The translations under genes were made by a program, and so were the position numbers. This document shows, piece after piece, positions 23,773 through 34,752 of a stretch of 64,000 nt of DNA. Position 1 is the stretch's first letter, and each line of letters begins with the position of its first letter. This DNA comes from Artemisia argyi. Lineage: Eukaryota; Streptophyta; Magnoliopsida; Asterales; Asteraceae. The notes below the pieces were generated by a model that saw nothing but the letters and a program-made list of their open reading frames with translations, ran no database searches and had not been told where the DNA came from. The stretch spans positions 113,146,949 to 113,210,948 of the forward strand of contig CM060696.1 of the NCBI GenBank assembly GCA_030686995.1. Direction: 5' to 3'.

Positions 23773-24892
23773 GATACATAATTTTACCCAATTATAATTA
23801 TGATCAATACTAACATCCAATGTACCACAAGAATAATACACAGTATTTTTTATTTTTAAAACAAGCAAAACTATTTATGACATGGTAATTTGTTTGTATT
23901 TTAATCAATATTAATGCGTAACTAAAAAATTAAAAAAAATTGTGTGTATGCACGAGTATTATAAATTTATAACCGATATTAGTGATAAGAGGTCTATATT
24001 TTATCAAACGCGACGAAATCAAGATTTGTTAATCGGATATAGGTCTTATTTTATAAATACAAGGATGGCTTCGACCCGCCGCGTTGCGGCGGGGCGTTGG
24101 TCATGCACGTAAATGGGCAAAGGTTAAAGTATTATAACAATACTATTTACATTCATTGTCACCCTGTTTTAACTTCGACAATGATAGAAAGAAACATAAG
24201 GCAGAAACTCCCAACTGTTATGCGCACCACAAAATATTATGCATAGTGCGTGACAACAAACACGAACAATGACCAAACATTAAAAAAAACAAAAATAATA
24301 ATACTTGTACTGTATTGTTTTTTCCCGTACATTTGAGATTTGCCTTCGCTTCTTGTGCTTCATGGGTGGCGACATTTATCCAAACCACATATTATCTGCA
24401 AAAGTAGAAGACATATTCAATAATGTGAAACCTGAATTTCTGCTTTCCATTGTAATTCCCCATTCCACAATTGATCATAAAACTTACGTAAGAGAGCTGG
24501 TCTTCATATTAGGCACATGCGGTTGCATGTTATTATGGTCGTGGCCTGCAACTCATAAGGGAATTTTACAATTATCATGTTACTCCGTATATCCATAACA
24601 TCTGATGGTTCGAATATATGAACGTCCTAAGCCAAAGAATGTAACGGGATTCCAAAGTCAGCGCCTTCTTTTTTTCATGATAATCAGTTATATACATCAT
24701 TAAACCTGATTACGATTTACGAACCTAACTGTGTGTGCGAGCGGATCAAATGCTGCAATAAGTTTAGAATCATCTATGATCAAGCATAACAAAACCGTAT
24801 AATCATCCCACAAAGCAATCAACAGTAGGAACAGTTTGAGCTTAACCTGTTTGACCCGTGACTCGATCCACATGACTCACCAATTTTGCAGC
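23773..24892. other. Intergenic region with a GC-rich hairpin
   Basis: AT-rich DNA with no supported gene. At 24075-24093 a perfect 8-bp stem (CCCGCCGC / GCGGCGGG, loop GTT) stands out. On the minus strand it is followed by TCGAAGCCATCC, reminiscent of a Helitron 3' end but without a clean CTRR terminus. Minus-strand sequence at 24305-24600 has exon-like composition but no identifiable protein. Confidence 0.35.
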
Positions 24893-24897
24893 CATAT

Positions 24898-26551
24898 TGT
24901 AACACCCCAATCTTTCAGGTACTAAACTTGTAACAATTTCCTACAAGGGACTAAAGTTGCCAAAGTTTGAAACTTAATATTATAACTATACTTCATACTC
25001 AGGAAAGATGAAATTCCAGAAATCTCTCCCTCCCTCTACTGATACTTCACGACAAACTCACATCTCCCTCTTGTGATCTAGGGTTTTGATTCCAAGTTGA
25101 TTTAGAGCAAGTTTGAAGCAAGATAATACCTTACCTAAGTCTAGAAACGCATAAATTAAGGTTTCCACAACTCAATTCGAGGTAAGGAACATATCTTAAT
25201 TTGATGTTAGTATGTTATGGCTTCCTAGTTGTGGGTAAAGCCTAAAGTTCATATCCTTATGCCATTTATGGGGTTATTGTGGAATTTTACATGTTTATGT
25301 GAAGTTATGATTTTGAGAAATCACCAAGAACCCTAGTAATCATGTATAAATGATAAGAAAAAGTGATGGGTACCTTATTAAGGTGCTATAACACCATTTT
25401 GTGGTGTTAATTTTCAGAAATTATGTTGGTGTGGTTATATAAGCCACAAACCAAACACCCCCTTATGGCTTATCTATCCTTTTAGTGCTTATTATAATAA
25501 GCTTAGTTATGTTCTAAATAAGCTCCATGTAATTTATGTGTTCCTAGGTTATAAGAGTTAGCCGGGGACATCTTTAAAGGAGCTCGTGTTCTATTCAAGT
25601 GTTTTTGAGGTGAGTAACATATTTTAGCATAGAAACGGGTCCTTGGTAACCTGTTAGTGTGCCACTTTAATTGTGGTATTCATGGTAAGATTCATGTATT
25701 ATATTTGAGTTACAAGTTCATGGTGTTACAATTATACGTTATGTGCCTAAATGAATTACTTGTAGTATGTTTATATGTGAATTATGCTAGACGGGTCAAA
25801 ACAGCCCCGAATGACCCATTTGGGTTTAGTTATGTGATTTTAACTCTATTTCCACGATACTACTTGTATAGTGTCTTAAGTGGACGACACATGTTATTAT
25901 GTCATAACATGCTCCGAAATGGAGCCTAGACATCCTTAGTGGATGACCGAGCCTTTATTAGTGTCTCATCTCGTTAAATGGGACTTAGACATCCTTTGTG
26001 GGTGATCAGTGTGTATAAACGGCTCAAAGTCATGGAATATATGACTTAGACGTCCTAAGTGGACGACTAGAACATTTTCAGTCATATTGAATCAATATGG
26101 GTTCACAACGTCCTTAGTGGGCGACTAGTATATAATAACAACACGAAGCAACCATAGTATTATGCCATGTTATGATTAGTATCTTTTATATGTTATCTCA
26201 CTAAGCTATTGCTTACGTTGCTTCGTTATGTTTATTATAGGTGAAGCTAGTGGTAGTGCAATCAAGGGTACGAAGACCGAGAACTAGACCCGGTGAAATA
26301 CTTGGGTATGGAGCCTTTTTCCCTACACGCTCTCTTACCAAGAAACGCCCTAGGTTGTATGCTTTTGTGTACGAACATATAAACTCATGGTTATGTAATG
26401 ATCAAGTAGTTAAGTAGTTCTTTATAGTTCAAGGGTGTTTGGCATAGTGCCATTCTTGCCCATATTGACCCATTTTGATCATGTAACGGGTCAAGGCGAA
26501 TGATATATGTTATGTACAGTTTTTAGGTGTTAATATAAGTGTGGCGTTATG

Positions 26552-26607
<56 letters not shown>

Positions 26608-26616
26608 GGCGTTTCA
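24898..26616 (+). repeat. 5' LTR of the Tekay-like element
   Basis: It is 1719 bp long, starts TGTAACACCCC and ends GGGCGTTTCA. A TATA box (TATATAA, 25436-25442) predicts transcription from about 25465. The hairpin array at 25872-26123 would then lie in the transcribed R-U5 leader. A poly-A tract (about 26553-26603) precedes the last 13 bp. A 90-codon ORF at 25657-25929, present in both LTRs, looks incidental. Confidence 0.9.
25872..26123 (+). repeat. Five-unit hairpin array in the LTR (about 59-nt period)
   Basis: The cores are at 25872-25886, 25931-25945, 25990-26004, 26051-26065 and 26109-26123. Each is a 5-bp stem with a 5-nt loop: TGTCT-taagt-GGACG, CATCC-ttagt-GGATG, CATCC-tttgt-GGGTG, CGTCC-taagt-GGACG and CGTCC-ttagt-GGGCG. 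Stem bases change but pairing holds, counting G-U. Other hairpins lie between them, such as AGTCAT..ATGACT and CATATTG..CAATATG. The array is repeated in the 3' LTR at 32549-32800. Confidence 0.7.
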
Positions 26617-26619
26617 AGT

Positions 26620-26631
26620 TGGCATCAGAGC
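26620..26631 (+). other. Primer-binding site (initiator Met tRNA)
   Basis: TGGCATCAGAGC differs by one base from the common plant retroelement site TGGTATCAGAGC. It lies 3 nt after the 5' LTR. Confidence 0.85.
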
Positions 26632-26801
26632 TGTGGTTTAAGGGATTTAGGTATCCACTGTACATAGGTACTTAGACTTAAACCTAGGCTCTATGGGACC
26701 TATAGTATTAGATACGTTTCCGCATTATTATGTAGCATCAGTATTAGTATTAGCATACGTTTCCGCATTATTAGTGTAATATGGTAACGGTAAGAACTTG
26801 G

Positions 26802-26858
26802 TTATCTGATGGAATTATTACGACGTCTGGCCAACGTGGTAATAATCGCATCACATAA
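26802..26858 (+). promoter_or_regulatory. Structured leader hairpin with palindromic loop
   Basis: This 57-nt hairpin lies between the primer-binding site and the gag start. It has a 10-bp outer stem (one C-C mismatch), a 2x2 internal loop, an 8-bp stem, a G-G mismatch, a 4-bp ACGT stem and the 7-nt loop CTGGCCA, which contains the self-complementary TGGCCA. The same structure occurs at 58113-58169. The position and the palindromic loop suggest an RNA dimerisation or packaging signal; this is inference. Confidence 0.55.
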
Positions 26859-26963
26859 CGGGAACCTACTGGTGTTATGTTACACTAAAGGAATGAATTA
26901 TGAATCTTACAGTGAGTCTTATTATTCCCTTATCGTGCAATATGTTTAACTTTCAGCGTAGAT

Positions 26964-29900
26964 ATGGCTGAAAGACCTCCTGAAAGCTCTGAGTGGCCGA
27001 CTCATGTAGACATACCAGAACAAGATGATCGGGAGCCAACCCCCGATCCACCAGAAACAGATGAGCATGATAATGCTCCTATTTCTGATGCTATGGCTAG
27101 ACAGATCAGAGATATGATATCTCAAGAAGTAGCCAAGGCATAGGAAGCAGCTATACCATATTATACAGAACGTCTCAGTAAGATCATAGCTCAGGCTATC
27201 ACAACAGAACTTGATCAGAAGCTGGCTGCACGAGTCGGTCTAACTAAGGAAGTTACTTATATTGACTTTTCAGCTTGTAAGCCCCCGACTTACTCGGGAG
27301 AACAGGATCCTTTTAAATGCCACAGATGGATCCAGGATGTTGAAGGGGTGTTTTCCACCAGCAAGGTCCCTGAGGATCGTTGGGTTAATTTTGTTATTAA
27401 TCTCCTTCGCGATCGGGCTAAATCATGGTGGAATTGGACCCTTTCATCAAAAACACCAGAAATTGCTAGGAGTATGACTTGGAAGCAGTTCAAGGAATTA
27501 CTCTTTCAGAACTTTGCTCCAGAGGCGGAACTTAATAAGATTCGCCGAGACTTCTTGGGTACTCACCAGACCACGGAGTCAGTACATGATTTCTCCATGA
27601 CCTTCCTGGACAGAGCACATTTTCTGCCTGAATATGCTAATGATGAAAGGTTGCTTATGAAACATTATGTGGATATGCTTCGAAAGGATATCCGTCAGTT
27701 TATTTCAGCCAGGGATTGGAAAAACATGGATCAGCTCATGAATGCAGCCTTAGAGCGAGAACAAGAAACAAAGAAAGAGGAAGAGATTCCTCCTAAGAGA
27801 AAAATAGAGCAGGCTAGTTCGTCTCGAAAGAAAGTTAAGCCAAATGAGGCTTATCCTAGCACGGGGGGTAGGAGTTTTCCACTGTGTGCGAATTGTAAGA
27901 GGTATCACCCGGGGGAATGCCGTGCAGGTAGCCGGACCTGCTACAGTTGCGGTGAGCCTGGTCACATCAGTAAAGATTGTCCAAAACCAGCTCAGGTTTG
28001 CAGGAAATGCTATGATCCCAATCACACGACTGAGTCTTGTCCAAATGTCAGACCTCCTCCTCCGCGTCAACAAGAACCTAGGAGGAATACAGACAGGCGA
28101 GGGGCGCCATCTACTTCTAGACCCTCAGGAGCCCTTGGCTTTCCTACTACCCAAAGACCACATAGACCCCCAGCTCGTGTTCATCAGATGACCGTGGATG
28201 AAGCTAAGGAAACATACGACGTTGTGACAGGTACCTTCTTTGTGAATCTATTACCTGCTCGTGTGTTATTTGATTCTGGTGCAGATAGATCTTTTATATC
28301 CGAAAGGTTCAGTCGGAGATTTTCTGTTCCAATTAGTCAGCTTAAGCCACCACTAGATGTGGAAGTAGCTAATAACAAAGTGATACGTGTAGTTGATGTC
28401 TTTCAGAACTGTGAAATAGAAATTGATAATGAAAAGTATCCGATCGACCTAATTCCTATCCCTATGGGAGAGCTTGATGTAGTTATTGGTATGGACTGGC
28501 TCGGCACAAATGAAGCCATCATTTTGTGTCATCATAAGCTAGTCCGACTCAGAACCCCAAGTGGGGGAGAAACAGTTATCTATGGTGAGCATAAAAAGGC
28601 TAACCTTGCTATTTGTACTTATGCTAGAACCAAGAAATACTTGGCACGTGGCTGTCAAGCCTATTTAGCTCATGTTGTCGATATTCAGAAACCCGTTCCA
28701 GACCTTAATAAAATTCCAGTTGTTAAGGAATTTCCTGATGTCTTTCCAGAGGAACTCCCAGGTCTACCGATTGATAGACAAGTAGAGTTCCGCATTGATC
28801 TTATTCCAGGGAGTACCCCTATTGCTAAAACTCCCTACAGACTTGCTCCATCAGAAATGCAGGAACTCATGAAGCAGTTACAAGAACTACTAGACAAGGG
28901 CTTCATTCGCCCTAGTAGTTCCCCGTGGGGAGCACCAGTTCTTTTTGTCAAAAAGAAAGACGGTAGTATGCGAATGTGCATCGACTACCGAGAGCTCAAT
29001 AAAGTTACCATCAAAAATCGTTATCCTCTTCTTAGGATTGATGATTTATTTGATCAGCTCCAGGGCGCAAGCTTCTTTTCAAAAATAGATCTTAGATCAG
29101 GATATCACCAGTTAAAGGTTCGGGAAGAGGACATCCCGAAAACAGCTTTCCGGACCAGGTATGGGCATTACGAGTTTACAGTTATGCCATTTGGCTTGAC
29201 GAATGCCCCAGAAGCATTTATGGACCTGATGAATCGAGTCTGTTGTCCGATGTTAGATCAGTCAGTTATTGTTTTCATTGACGATATCCTAGTTTATTCC
29301 AAATCAGCTAGTGATCATGAAACCCACTTGCGCCAAGTCCTCAGTATGTTAAGACGAGAAAAGCTTTATGCTAAGTTCTCGAAGTGTGAGTTCTGGCTCC
29401 GAGAAGTTCAATTTCTCGGGCATGTTGTAAACGGCGAAGGCATTAAAGTAGACCCAGCTAAAATTAGTGCCATCATGAATTGGGAGCGACCAAAAACTCC
29501 CACAGAAATTAGATCTTTTCTTGGACTCGCGGGTTACTACCGCCGTTTTATCCAAGATTTTGCAAAGATTGCTTCTTCGCTCACTGAGCTCACCCGCAAG
29601 AATGTGAAATTCGAGTGGGATGAGGATTAGGAACTCGATTTTCAGACTCTTAGACAGAAGTTAAGTTAGGCTCCAGTCTTAGTATTGCCAGAAGGCAATG
29701 ATGACCTTGAAGTTTATTGTGATGCATCAGCCAATGGCCTCGGCTGTGTTCTCATGCAGAGAGGCCGAGTCATAGCTTATGCTTCCAGGCAGCTCAAGAA
29801 ACATGAGGAAGATTACCCCACTCATGATTTAGAGCTAGCAGCAGTAGTTTTTGCCTTAAAATTGTGGAGGCACTATCTTTATGGAGTAAAGATCAAGATC

Positions 29901-31562
29901 TTTACCGACCATAAAAGTCTCAAATACTTCTTTGATCAGCGTGACCTCAATATGAGGCAACGACGTTGGTTGGATCTAGTCAAAGATTATGATTGTGAAA
30001 TTCTTTACCACCCGGGTAAGGCCAACGTTGTGGCAGATGCCTTAAGTCGAAAGACAAGGCATGATTCTCTACTAGTAAAATCACTTCAGATGGTGATTAC
30101 TCCAGACTTTTATGAGAACATCAAAACAGTTCAGTTAGAAGCATGGGAGAACGGTGATGTAAACTCAGAACGACTCGTGGGTCAGGTGCACAACTTAGTT
30201 GTGGACTCACGAGGACTCAGAACACGCTTCGGTAGAATATGGATACCGAATAATAAAGAGCTCAAAAAGTTGTTGCTCGACGAGGCTCATAAGTCGAAAT
30301 ATTCCATTCACCCAGGTGCCACCAAGATGTATTATGATCTTAAACCAGATTATTGGTGGCCAGGTATGAAAAGAGATATTGTAAAACATGTCGAGCAGTG
30401 TCTTACTTGCCTCCAAGTTAAGACAGAACATCAGAAACCTTATGGTAAGCTACAACCTCTCAAGATTCCTGTCTCGAAATGGGAAAGGATCACTATGGAT
30501 CTTATCACGAAATTACCCAAGACACCGCGTCAGCATGATGCAATATGGGTAATTGTAGATCGTTTAACAAAGAGTGCGATTTTCCTTACTATTAAGGAAT
30601 CAATGTCCTCAGAAGTTCTCGCGGAGTTGTATCTTCGTGAAGTAGTAGCTAGACATGGAGTACCAGTCTCTATAGTATCGGATAGAGATATCAGATTTAC
30701 CTCTAGATTCTGGCGGAAATTCCAAGAGAATCTAGGTACTCGTGTCCATTTTAGCATGACCTATCATCCACAGACAGATGGTCAGAGTGAAAGGACCATT
30801 CAGACACTGGAAGATATGCTTCGAGCCTGTGCTATCGACTTCGGTGGTAGCTGGGATAAGTACTTAGCACTAGCAGAATTCTCTTATAATAACAGTTATC
30901 ATTCGAGCATTGAGATGCCTCCATATGAGATGTTGTATGGAAGGAAGTGCCGAACTCCTATATGTTGGGGTGAAATCGGACAAAGAGAATTAGCTAGCTC
31001 AGATGTTGTTCAACAAACGAACGATAAGATTGATCAAATCAGAGAAAGGCTTAAGATGGCCCAAGATCGACAAAAGTCTTATGCAGACAAGAGGAGACGA
31101 CCTATAGAATTTCAAGTTGGTGATCGTGCGATGCTGACAGTTTCTCCCTGGAAAGGTGTTATCCGATTCAGGAAGCGTGGAAAGCTAGGACCACGTTACA
31201 TTGGTCCATTCAGAATAATCGACAGAGTTGGAAAAGTAGCATACAGACTTGAGCTACCAGAAGAGTTGAACAGTATTCACAATACCTTCCACGTGTCTCA
31301 GTTACGAAAATGTCTTGCAGATGAGGCACATTATATCCCTCTAGCGGATATAACAGTTGATGAGAAACTTGGCTACGTTGAAGAGCCGGTAGAGATTCTT
31401 GACACCATGGTCAAGAAACTCAGAAAAAGAGAGGTCCTCCTTCTTAAGGTAAGATGGAAGCACAGAAAGGGGTCAGAGTGCACATGGGAACCAGAAGAGG
31501 ATCTCATCAAATACTACCCCGCTTTTTATCAGGAATGGTTTGAGAGGACCCAAACCGAATAA
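26964..31562 (+). pseudogene. gag-pol polyprotein of the Tekay-like element, with three in-frame TAG codons
   Basis: One 1532-codon frame runs from ATG 26964 to TAA 31560-31562, broken only by TAG at 27141, 29628 and 29667. In order it shows:
- the Gag domain (residues about 130-270);
- Cys-rich knuckles, including the CCHC box [14 protein letters not shown] (about 326-339);
- protease with D-S-G (about 437-439);
- reverse transcriptase with FIDD (about 771-774);
- RNase H with Asp920 (CDAS), Glu957, Asp982 and Asp1025;
- integrase with an HHCC zinc region and catalytic D1199, D1240, E1276 (D-x35-E);
- a C-terminal chromodomain (about 1473-1532).
All catalytic residues are present, and no frameshift was seen. 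The stops lie in the Gag N-terminus and between RT and RNase H. The element is therefore probably unable to make full Pol itself but could be helped in trans. Position and context suggest each TAG replaces a glutamine codon. Confidence 0.92.
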
Positions 31563-31573
31563 GTGGGGGAGAG
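31563..31573 (+). other. Polypurine tract
   Basis: The purine-rich sequence GTGGGGGAGAG directly follows the gag-pol stop and sits 1 nt before the 3' LTR. It would prime plus-strand synthesis. Confidence 0.85.
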
Positions 31574-31574
31574 T

Positions 31575-33234
31575 TGTAACACCCCAATCTTTCAGGTACT
31601 AAACTTGTAACAATTTCCTACAAGGGACTAAAGTTGCCAAAGTTTGAAACTTAATATTATAACTATACTTTATACTCAGGAAAGATGAAATTCCAGAAAT
31701 CTCTCCCTCCCTCTACTGATACTTCACGACAAACTCACATCTCCCTCTTGTGATCTAGGGTTTTGATTCCAAGTTGATTTAGAGCAAGTTTGAAGCAAGA
31801 TAATACCTTACCTAAGTCTAGAAACGCATAAATTAAGGTTTCCACAACTCAATTCGAGGTAACGAACATATCTTAATTTGATGTTAGTATGTTATGGCTT
31901 CCTAGTTGTGGGTAAAGCCTAAAGTTCATATCCTTATGCCATTTATGAGGTTATTGTGGAATTTTACATGTTTATGTGAAGTTATGATTTTGAGAAATCA
32001 CCAAGAACCCTAGTAATCATGTATAAATGATAAGAAAAAGTGATGGGTACCTTATTAAGGTGCTATAACACCATTTTGTGGTGTTAATTTTCAGAAATTA
32101 TGTTGGTGTGGTTATATAAGCCACAAACCAAACACCCCCTTATGGCTTATCTATCCTTTTAGTGCTTATTATAATAAGCTTAGTTATGTTCTAAATAAGC
32201 TCCATGTAATTTATGTGTTCCTAGGTTATAAGAGTTAGCCGGGGACATCTTTAAAGGAGCTCGTGTTCTATTCAAGTGTTTTTGAGGTGAGTAACATATT
32301 TTAGCATAGAAACGGGTCCTTGGTAACCTGTTAGTGTGCCACTTTAATTGTGGTATTCATGGTAAGATTCATGTATTATATTTGAGTTACAAGTTCATGG
32401 TGTTACAATTATACGTTATGTGCCTAAATGAATTACTTGTAGTATGTTTATATGTGAATTATGCTAGACGGGTCAAAACAGCCCCGAATGACCCATTTGG
32501 GTTTAGTTATGTGATTTTAACTCTATTTCCACGATACTACTTGTATAGCGTCCTAAGTGGACGACACATGTTATTATGTCATAACATGCTCCGAAATGGA
32601 GCCTAGACATCCTTAGTGGATGACCGAGCCTTTATTAGTGTCTCATCTCGTTAAATGGGACTTAGACATCCTTTGTGGGTGATCAGTGTGTATAAACGGC
32701 TCAAAGTCATGGAATATATGACTTAGACGTCCTAAGTGGACGACTAGAACATTTTCAGTCATATTGAATCAATATGGGTTCACAACGTCCTTAGTGGGCG
32801 ACTAGTATATAATAACAACACGAAGCAACCATAGTATTATGCCATGTTATGATTAGTATCTTTTATATGTTATCTCACTAAGCTATTGCTTACGTTGCTT
32901 CGTTATGTTTATTATAGGTAAAGCTAGTGGTAGTGCAATCAAGGGTACGAAGACCGAGAACTAGACCCGGTGAAATACTTGGGTATGGAGCCTTTTTCCC
33001 TACACGCTCTCTTACCAAGAAACGCCCTAGGTTGTATGCTTTTGTGTACGAACATATAAACTCATGGTTATGTAATGATCAAGTAGTTAAGTAGTTCTTT
33101 ATAGTTCAAGGGTGTTTGGCATAGTGCCATTCTTGCCCATATTGACCCATTTTGATCATGTACGGGTCAAGGCGAATGATATATGTTATGTACAGTTTTT
33201 AGGTGTTAATATAAGTGTGGCGTTATGCTAAATC

Positions 33235-33288
<54 letters not shown>

Positions 33289-33297
33289 GGCGTTTCA
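31575..33297 (+). repeat. 3' LTR of the Tekay-like element
   Basis: It is 1723 bp and nearly identical to the 5' LTR. In the first hairpin core it reads CGTCC/GGACG where the 5' LTR reads TGTCT/GGACG. Its poly-A tract is preceded by AATCAGT, absent from the 5' copy. It is followed by CATAC. Confidence 0.9.
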
Positions 33298-33332
33298 CAT
33301 ACCATTAAGCATATAAGTGATTTCAAACTTGC

Positions 33333-33409
33333 CTTGACCTCAGATCTCTCAATTCGCAGCTCAGCAATTTCATAACCTTCAGCGGCATCAGTTGTTCCTT
33401 TTTTGTATT
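33333..33409 (-). other. Candidate exon B (77 nt, GC donor)
   Basis: On the minus strand it is preceded by TTGCAG and followed by AAG|GCAAGT, a canonical GC-AG donor context. It is in phase with candidate exon A across a 91-nt intron, giving the segment EYKKGTTDAAEGYEIAELR. No homologue is recognised. Confidence 0.35.
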
Positions 33410-33500
33410 CTGCAACATACAAATTTATAGCGACACAACATTTAGTTCAAGTCACAACTAAATAATATTAAGAAATCAAATCTATTCAAAAAAATCAAAC

Positions 33501-33536
33501 CTGTGTCAGCAGCCTTGGTTAAGGGGACTCTAGAAG
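33501..33536 (-). other. Candidate exon A
   Basis: The minus-strand sequence ends CACAG|GTTTG (GT donor) and encodes SRVPLTKAADT, in frame with candidate exon B. The upstream acceptor is uncertain. Confidence 0.3.
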
Positions 33537-33939
33537 CATCAGGTTATAAGACATCGGTCAATTAGTATCATTCTACCTAATATTATACAAGTATTAACAT
33601 ATTATAACTACATATGAAAAACTATTACTGGAATGGAAAGGTACTGGAACGTCATCCATAACACGAAACCACTACACTGGATATTTAGTGTTAATTTGCT
33701 ATCTTACATTTCCCATCACGTACCGAATGTGTCACTATTATACTTTTAACTACTAATTCTCTAATTGCTACAAAACCATCTTTTGAAAAGTCTACTCTAT
33801 GACCAATTTTTTTTGGTACCACAATTAGAGCCATGAGAACATTGTTGTGCATGTAGAACATTATTGTACCATACCAGTATTCAAATGAAAAATAACCATA
33901 TGTCATAAAAGGGGCCGAAAATGCACATTTGATATCTAA

Positions 33940-34137
33940 GGGGGTGTTTAGGTAAGCTTATTTAACCGTGCTATTAGCTTGTTTGAATCTGGAAAAGCTG
34001 ATTAGCTTATACTTCATTCAAGTCAGTTACCTCAACTTGATATTTGAGAAGATCTAGGCCCTAAAAAGTGGATTTATGAGTATTCCAGATTCAAATAAAG
34101 CCATAAATCGGCATTAAAATGTAACCCAAACACCCCA
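33940..34137. mobile_element. PIF/Harbinger-type MITE
   Basis: The 198-bp element has inverted ends GGGGGTGTTTAGG / CCCAAACACCCC and is flanked by TAA on both sides (33937-33939 and 34138-34140). The 3-bp TAA/TTA duplication is typical of PIF/Harbinger (Tourist-like) MITEs. Confidence 0.65.
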
Positions 34138-34342
34138 TAAGACACGCCATTCATTTACAAAAATGATGTGATGAGTCAGATTCTTTGATAAACTTGACTC
34201 ACTATAAACCTTCGAACTAACTTTGTTACCTCAGCAACCGAGGCTGATATATAATGGATTGCTTGAGCTATTTAAGAAAACGCATATTACCTATAACTAT
34301 TTGAAAACGACAGACGAAGTGATACCTATAGAAAGGATAAAA

Positions 34343-34752
34343 AGAAAACGAAGCGAAATTTTACCCATAACATGTTACAAATCATTAGGTGCACGACCTC
34401 GTGCATTTGAGCTGCCTCGTCCAGTATTCTGATGTAAGGTGGAACAACTTGCTATTTTTTTGTCCATTCACACCTACAATGCCAGCAAGCATCATTAAGT
34501 TAATATAAGGTATTCCAAAGTAGCTGTTCTATTTAAAAGGATGTGGTTGCGAGTAAATGTAACTGCAACATGTTATCCATAGCATGTTACGAATGAGTAG
34601 TTGCATGACCTCGTGTGGTTGGGCGTACGCGTCCAATATTCGGACATTAGCTCGAACAACTTCACATTCACTGTCCATTCGTACCTTCAATGGTAGCAAC
34701 CACGACCGAGTTAGTATAAAGTATTCCAAAGTAGTTGCGCTAATTAGAAGGA
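34343..34752. repeat. Diverged tandem duplication (about 200-bp units)
   Basis: The units at 34343-34541 and 34549-34752 share, in order, ACATGTTA, GCA(T/C)GACCTCGTG, GTCCATTC and the near-identical TATTCCAAAGTAG. They are diverged. On the minus strand both can be read as similar peptides (..ILDEAAQMHEVVHL.. and ..ILDAYAQPHEVMQLL..). This hints at a duplicated exon in the unidentified gene region. Confidence 0.5.

Larger units (their letters stand above)
24898..33297 (+). mobile_element. Complete Ty3/gypsy chromovirus retrotransposon (Tekay-like)
   Basis: This 8400-bp element has two LTRs (24898-26616 and 31575-33297), a Met-tRNA primer-binding site, a single gag-pol frame ending in a chromodomain, and a polypurine tract. 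The flanks are CATAT (24893-24897) and CATAC (33298-33302), a 5-bp TSD with one later mutation. By hand the LTRs differ at about six substitutions and one indel plus a poly-A length change (about 0.35%), so insertion was recent. The C-terminal chromodomain and the gag-pol order PR-RT-RH-INT-CHD place it among chromoviruses; Tekay/Del is my best clade guess. It inserted within a region carrying exon-like remnants (33.3-37 kb). Confidence 0.9.

Noticed and set aside
23235..23868. Frames rich in R/N/F/G repeats
   Set aside because: They are translations of the CGGTTCGGTT repeats in the hAT MITE, open in several frames on both strands.
25657..25929. 90-codon frame present identically at 32334-32606
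   Set aside because: It is duplicated only because it is in both LTRs, and it overlaps the hairpin array. No known protein.
25872..26123. Spaced repeats in the Tekay LTR read as a CRISPR-like array
   Set aside because: The repeats are short, imperfect and paired within themselves. They lie in a plant retrotransposon LTR, and no cas gene is present.
27348..27350. GTG at 27348 as the start of a separate gag-pol gene
   Set aside because: The same frame extends upstream to ATG 26964 and is cut only by the TAG at 27141. The upstream residues fit a Gag N-terminus.
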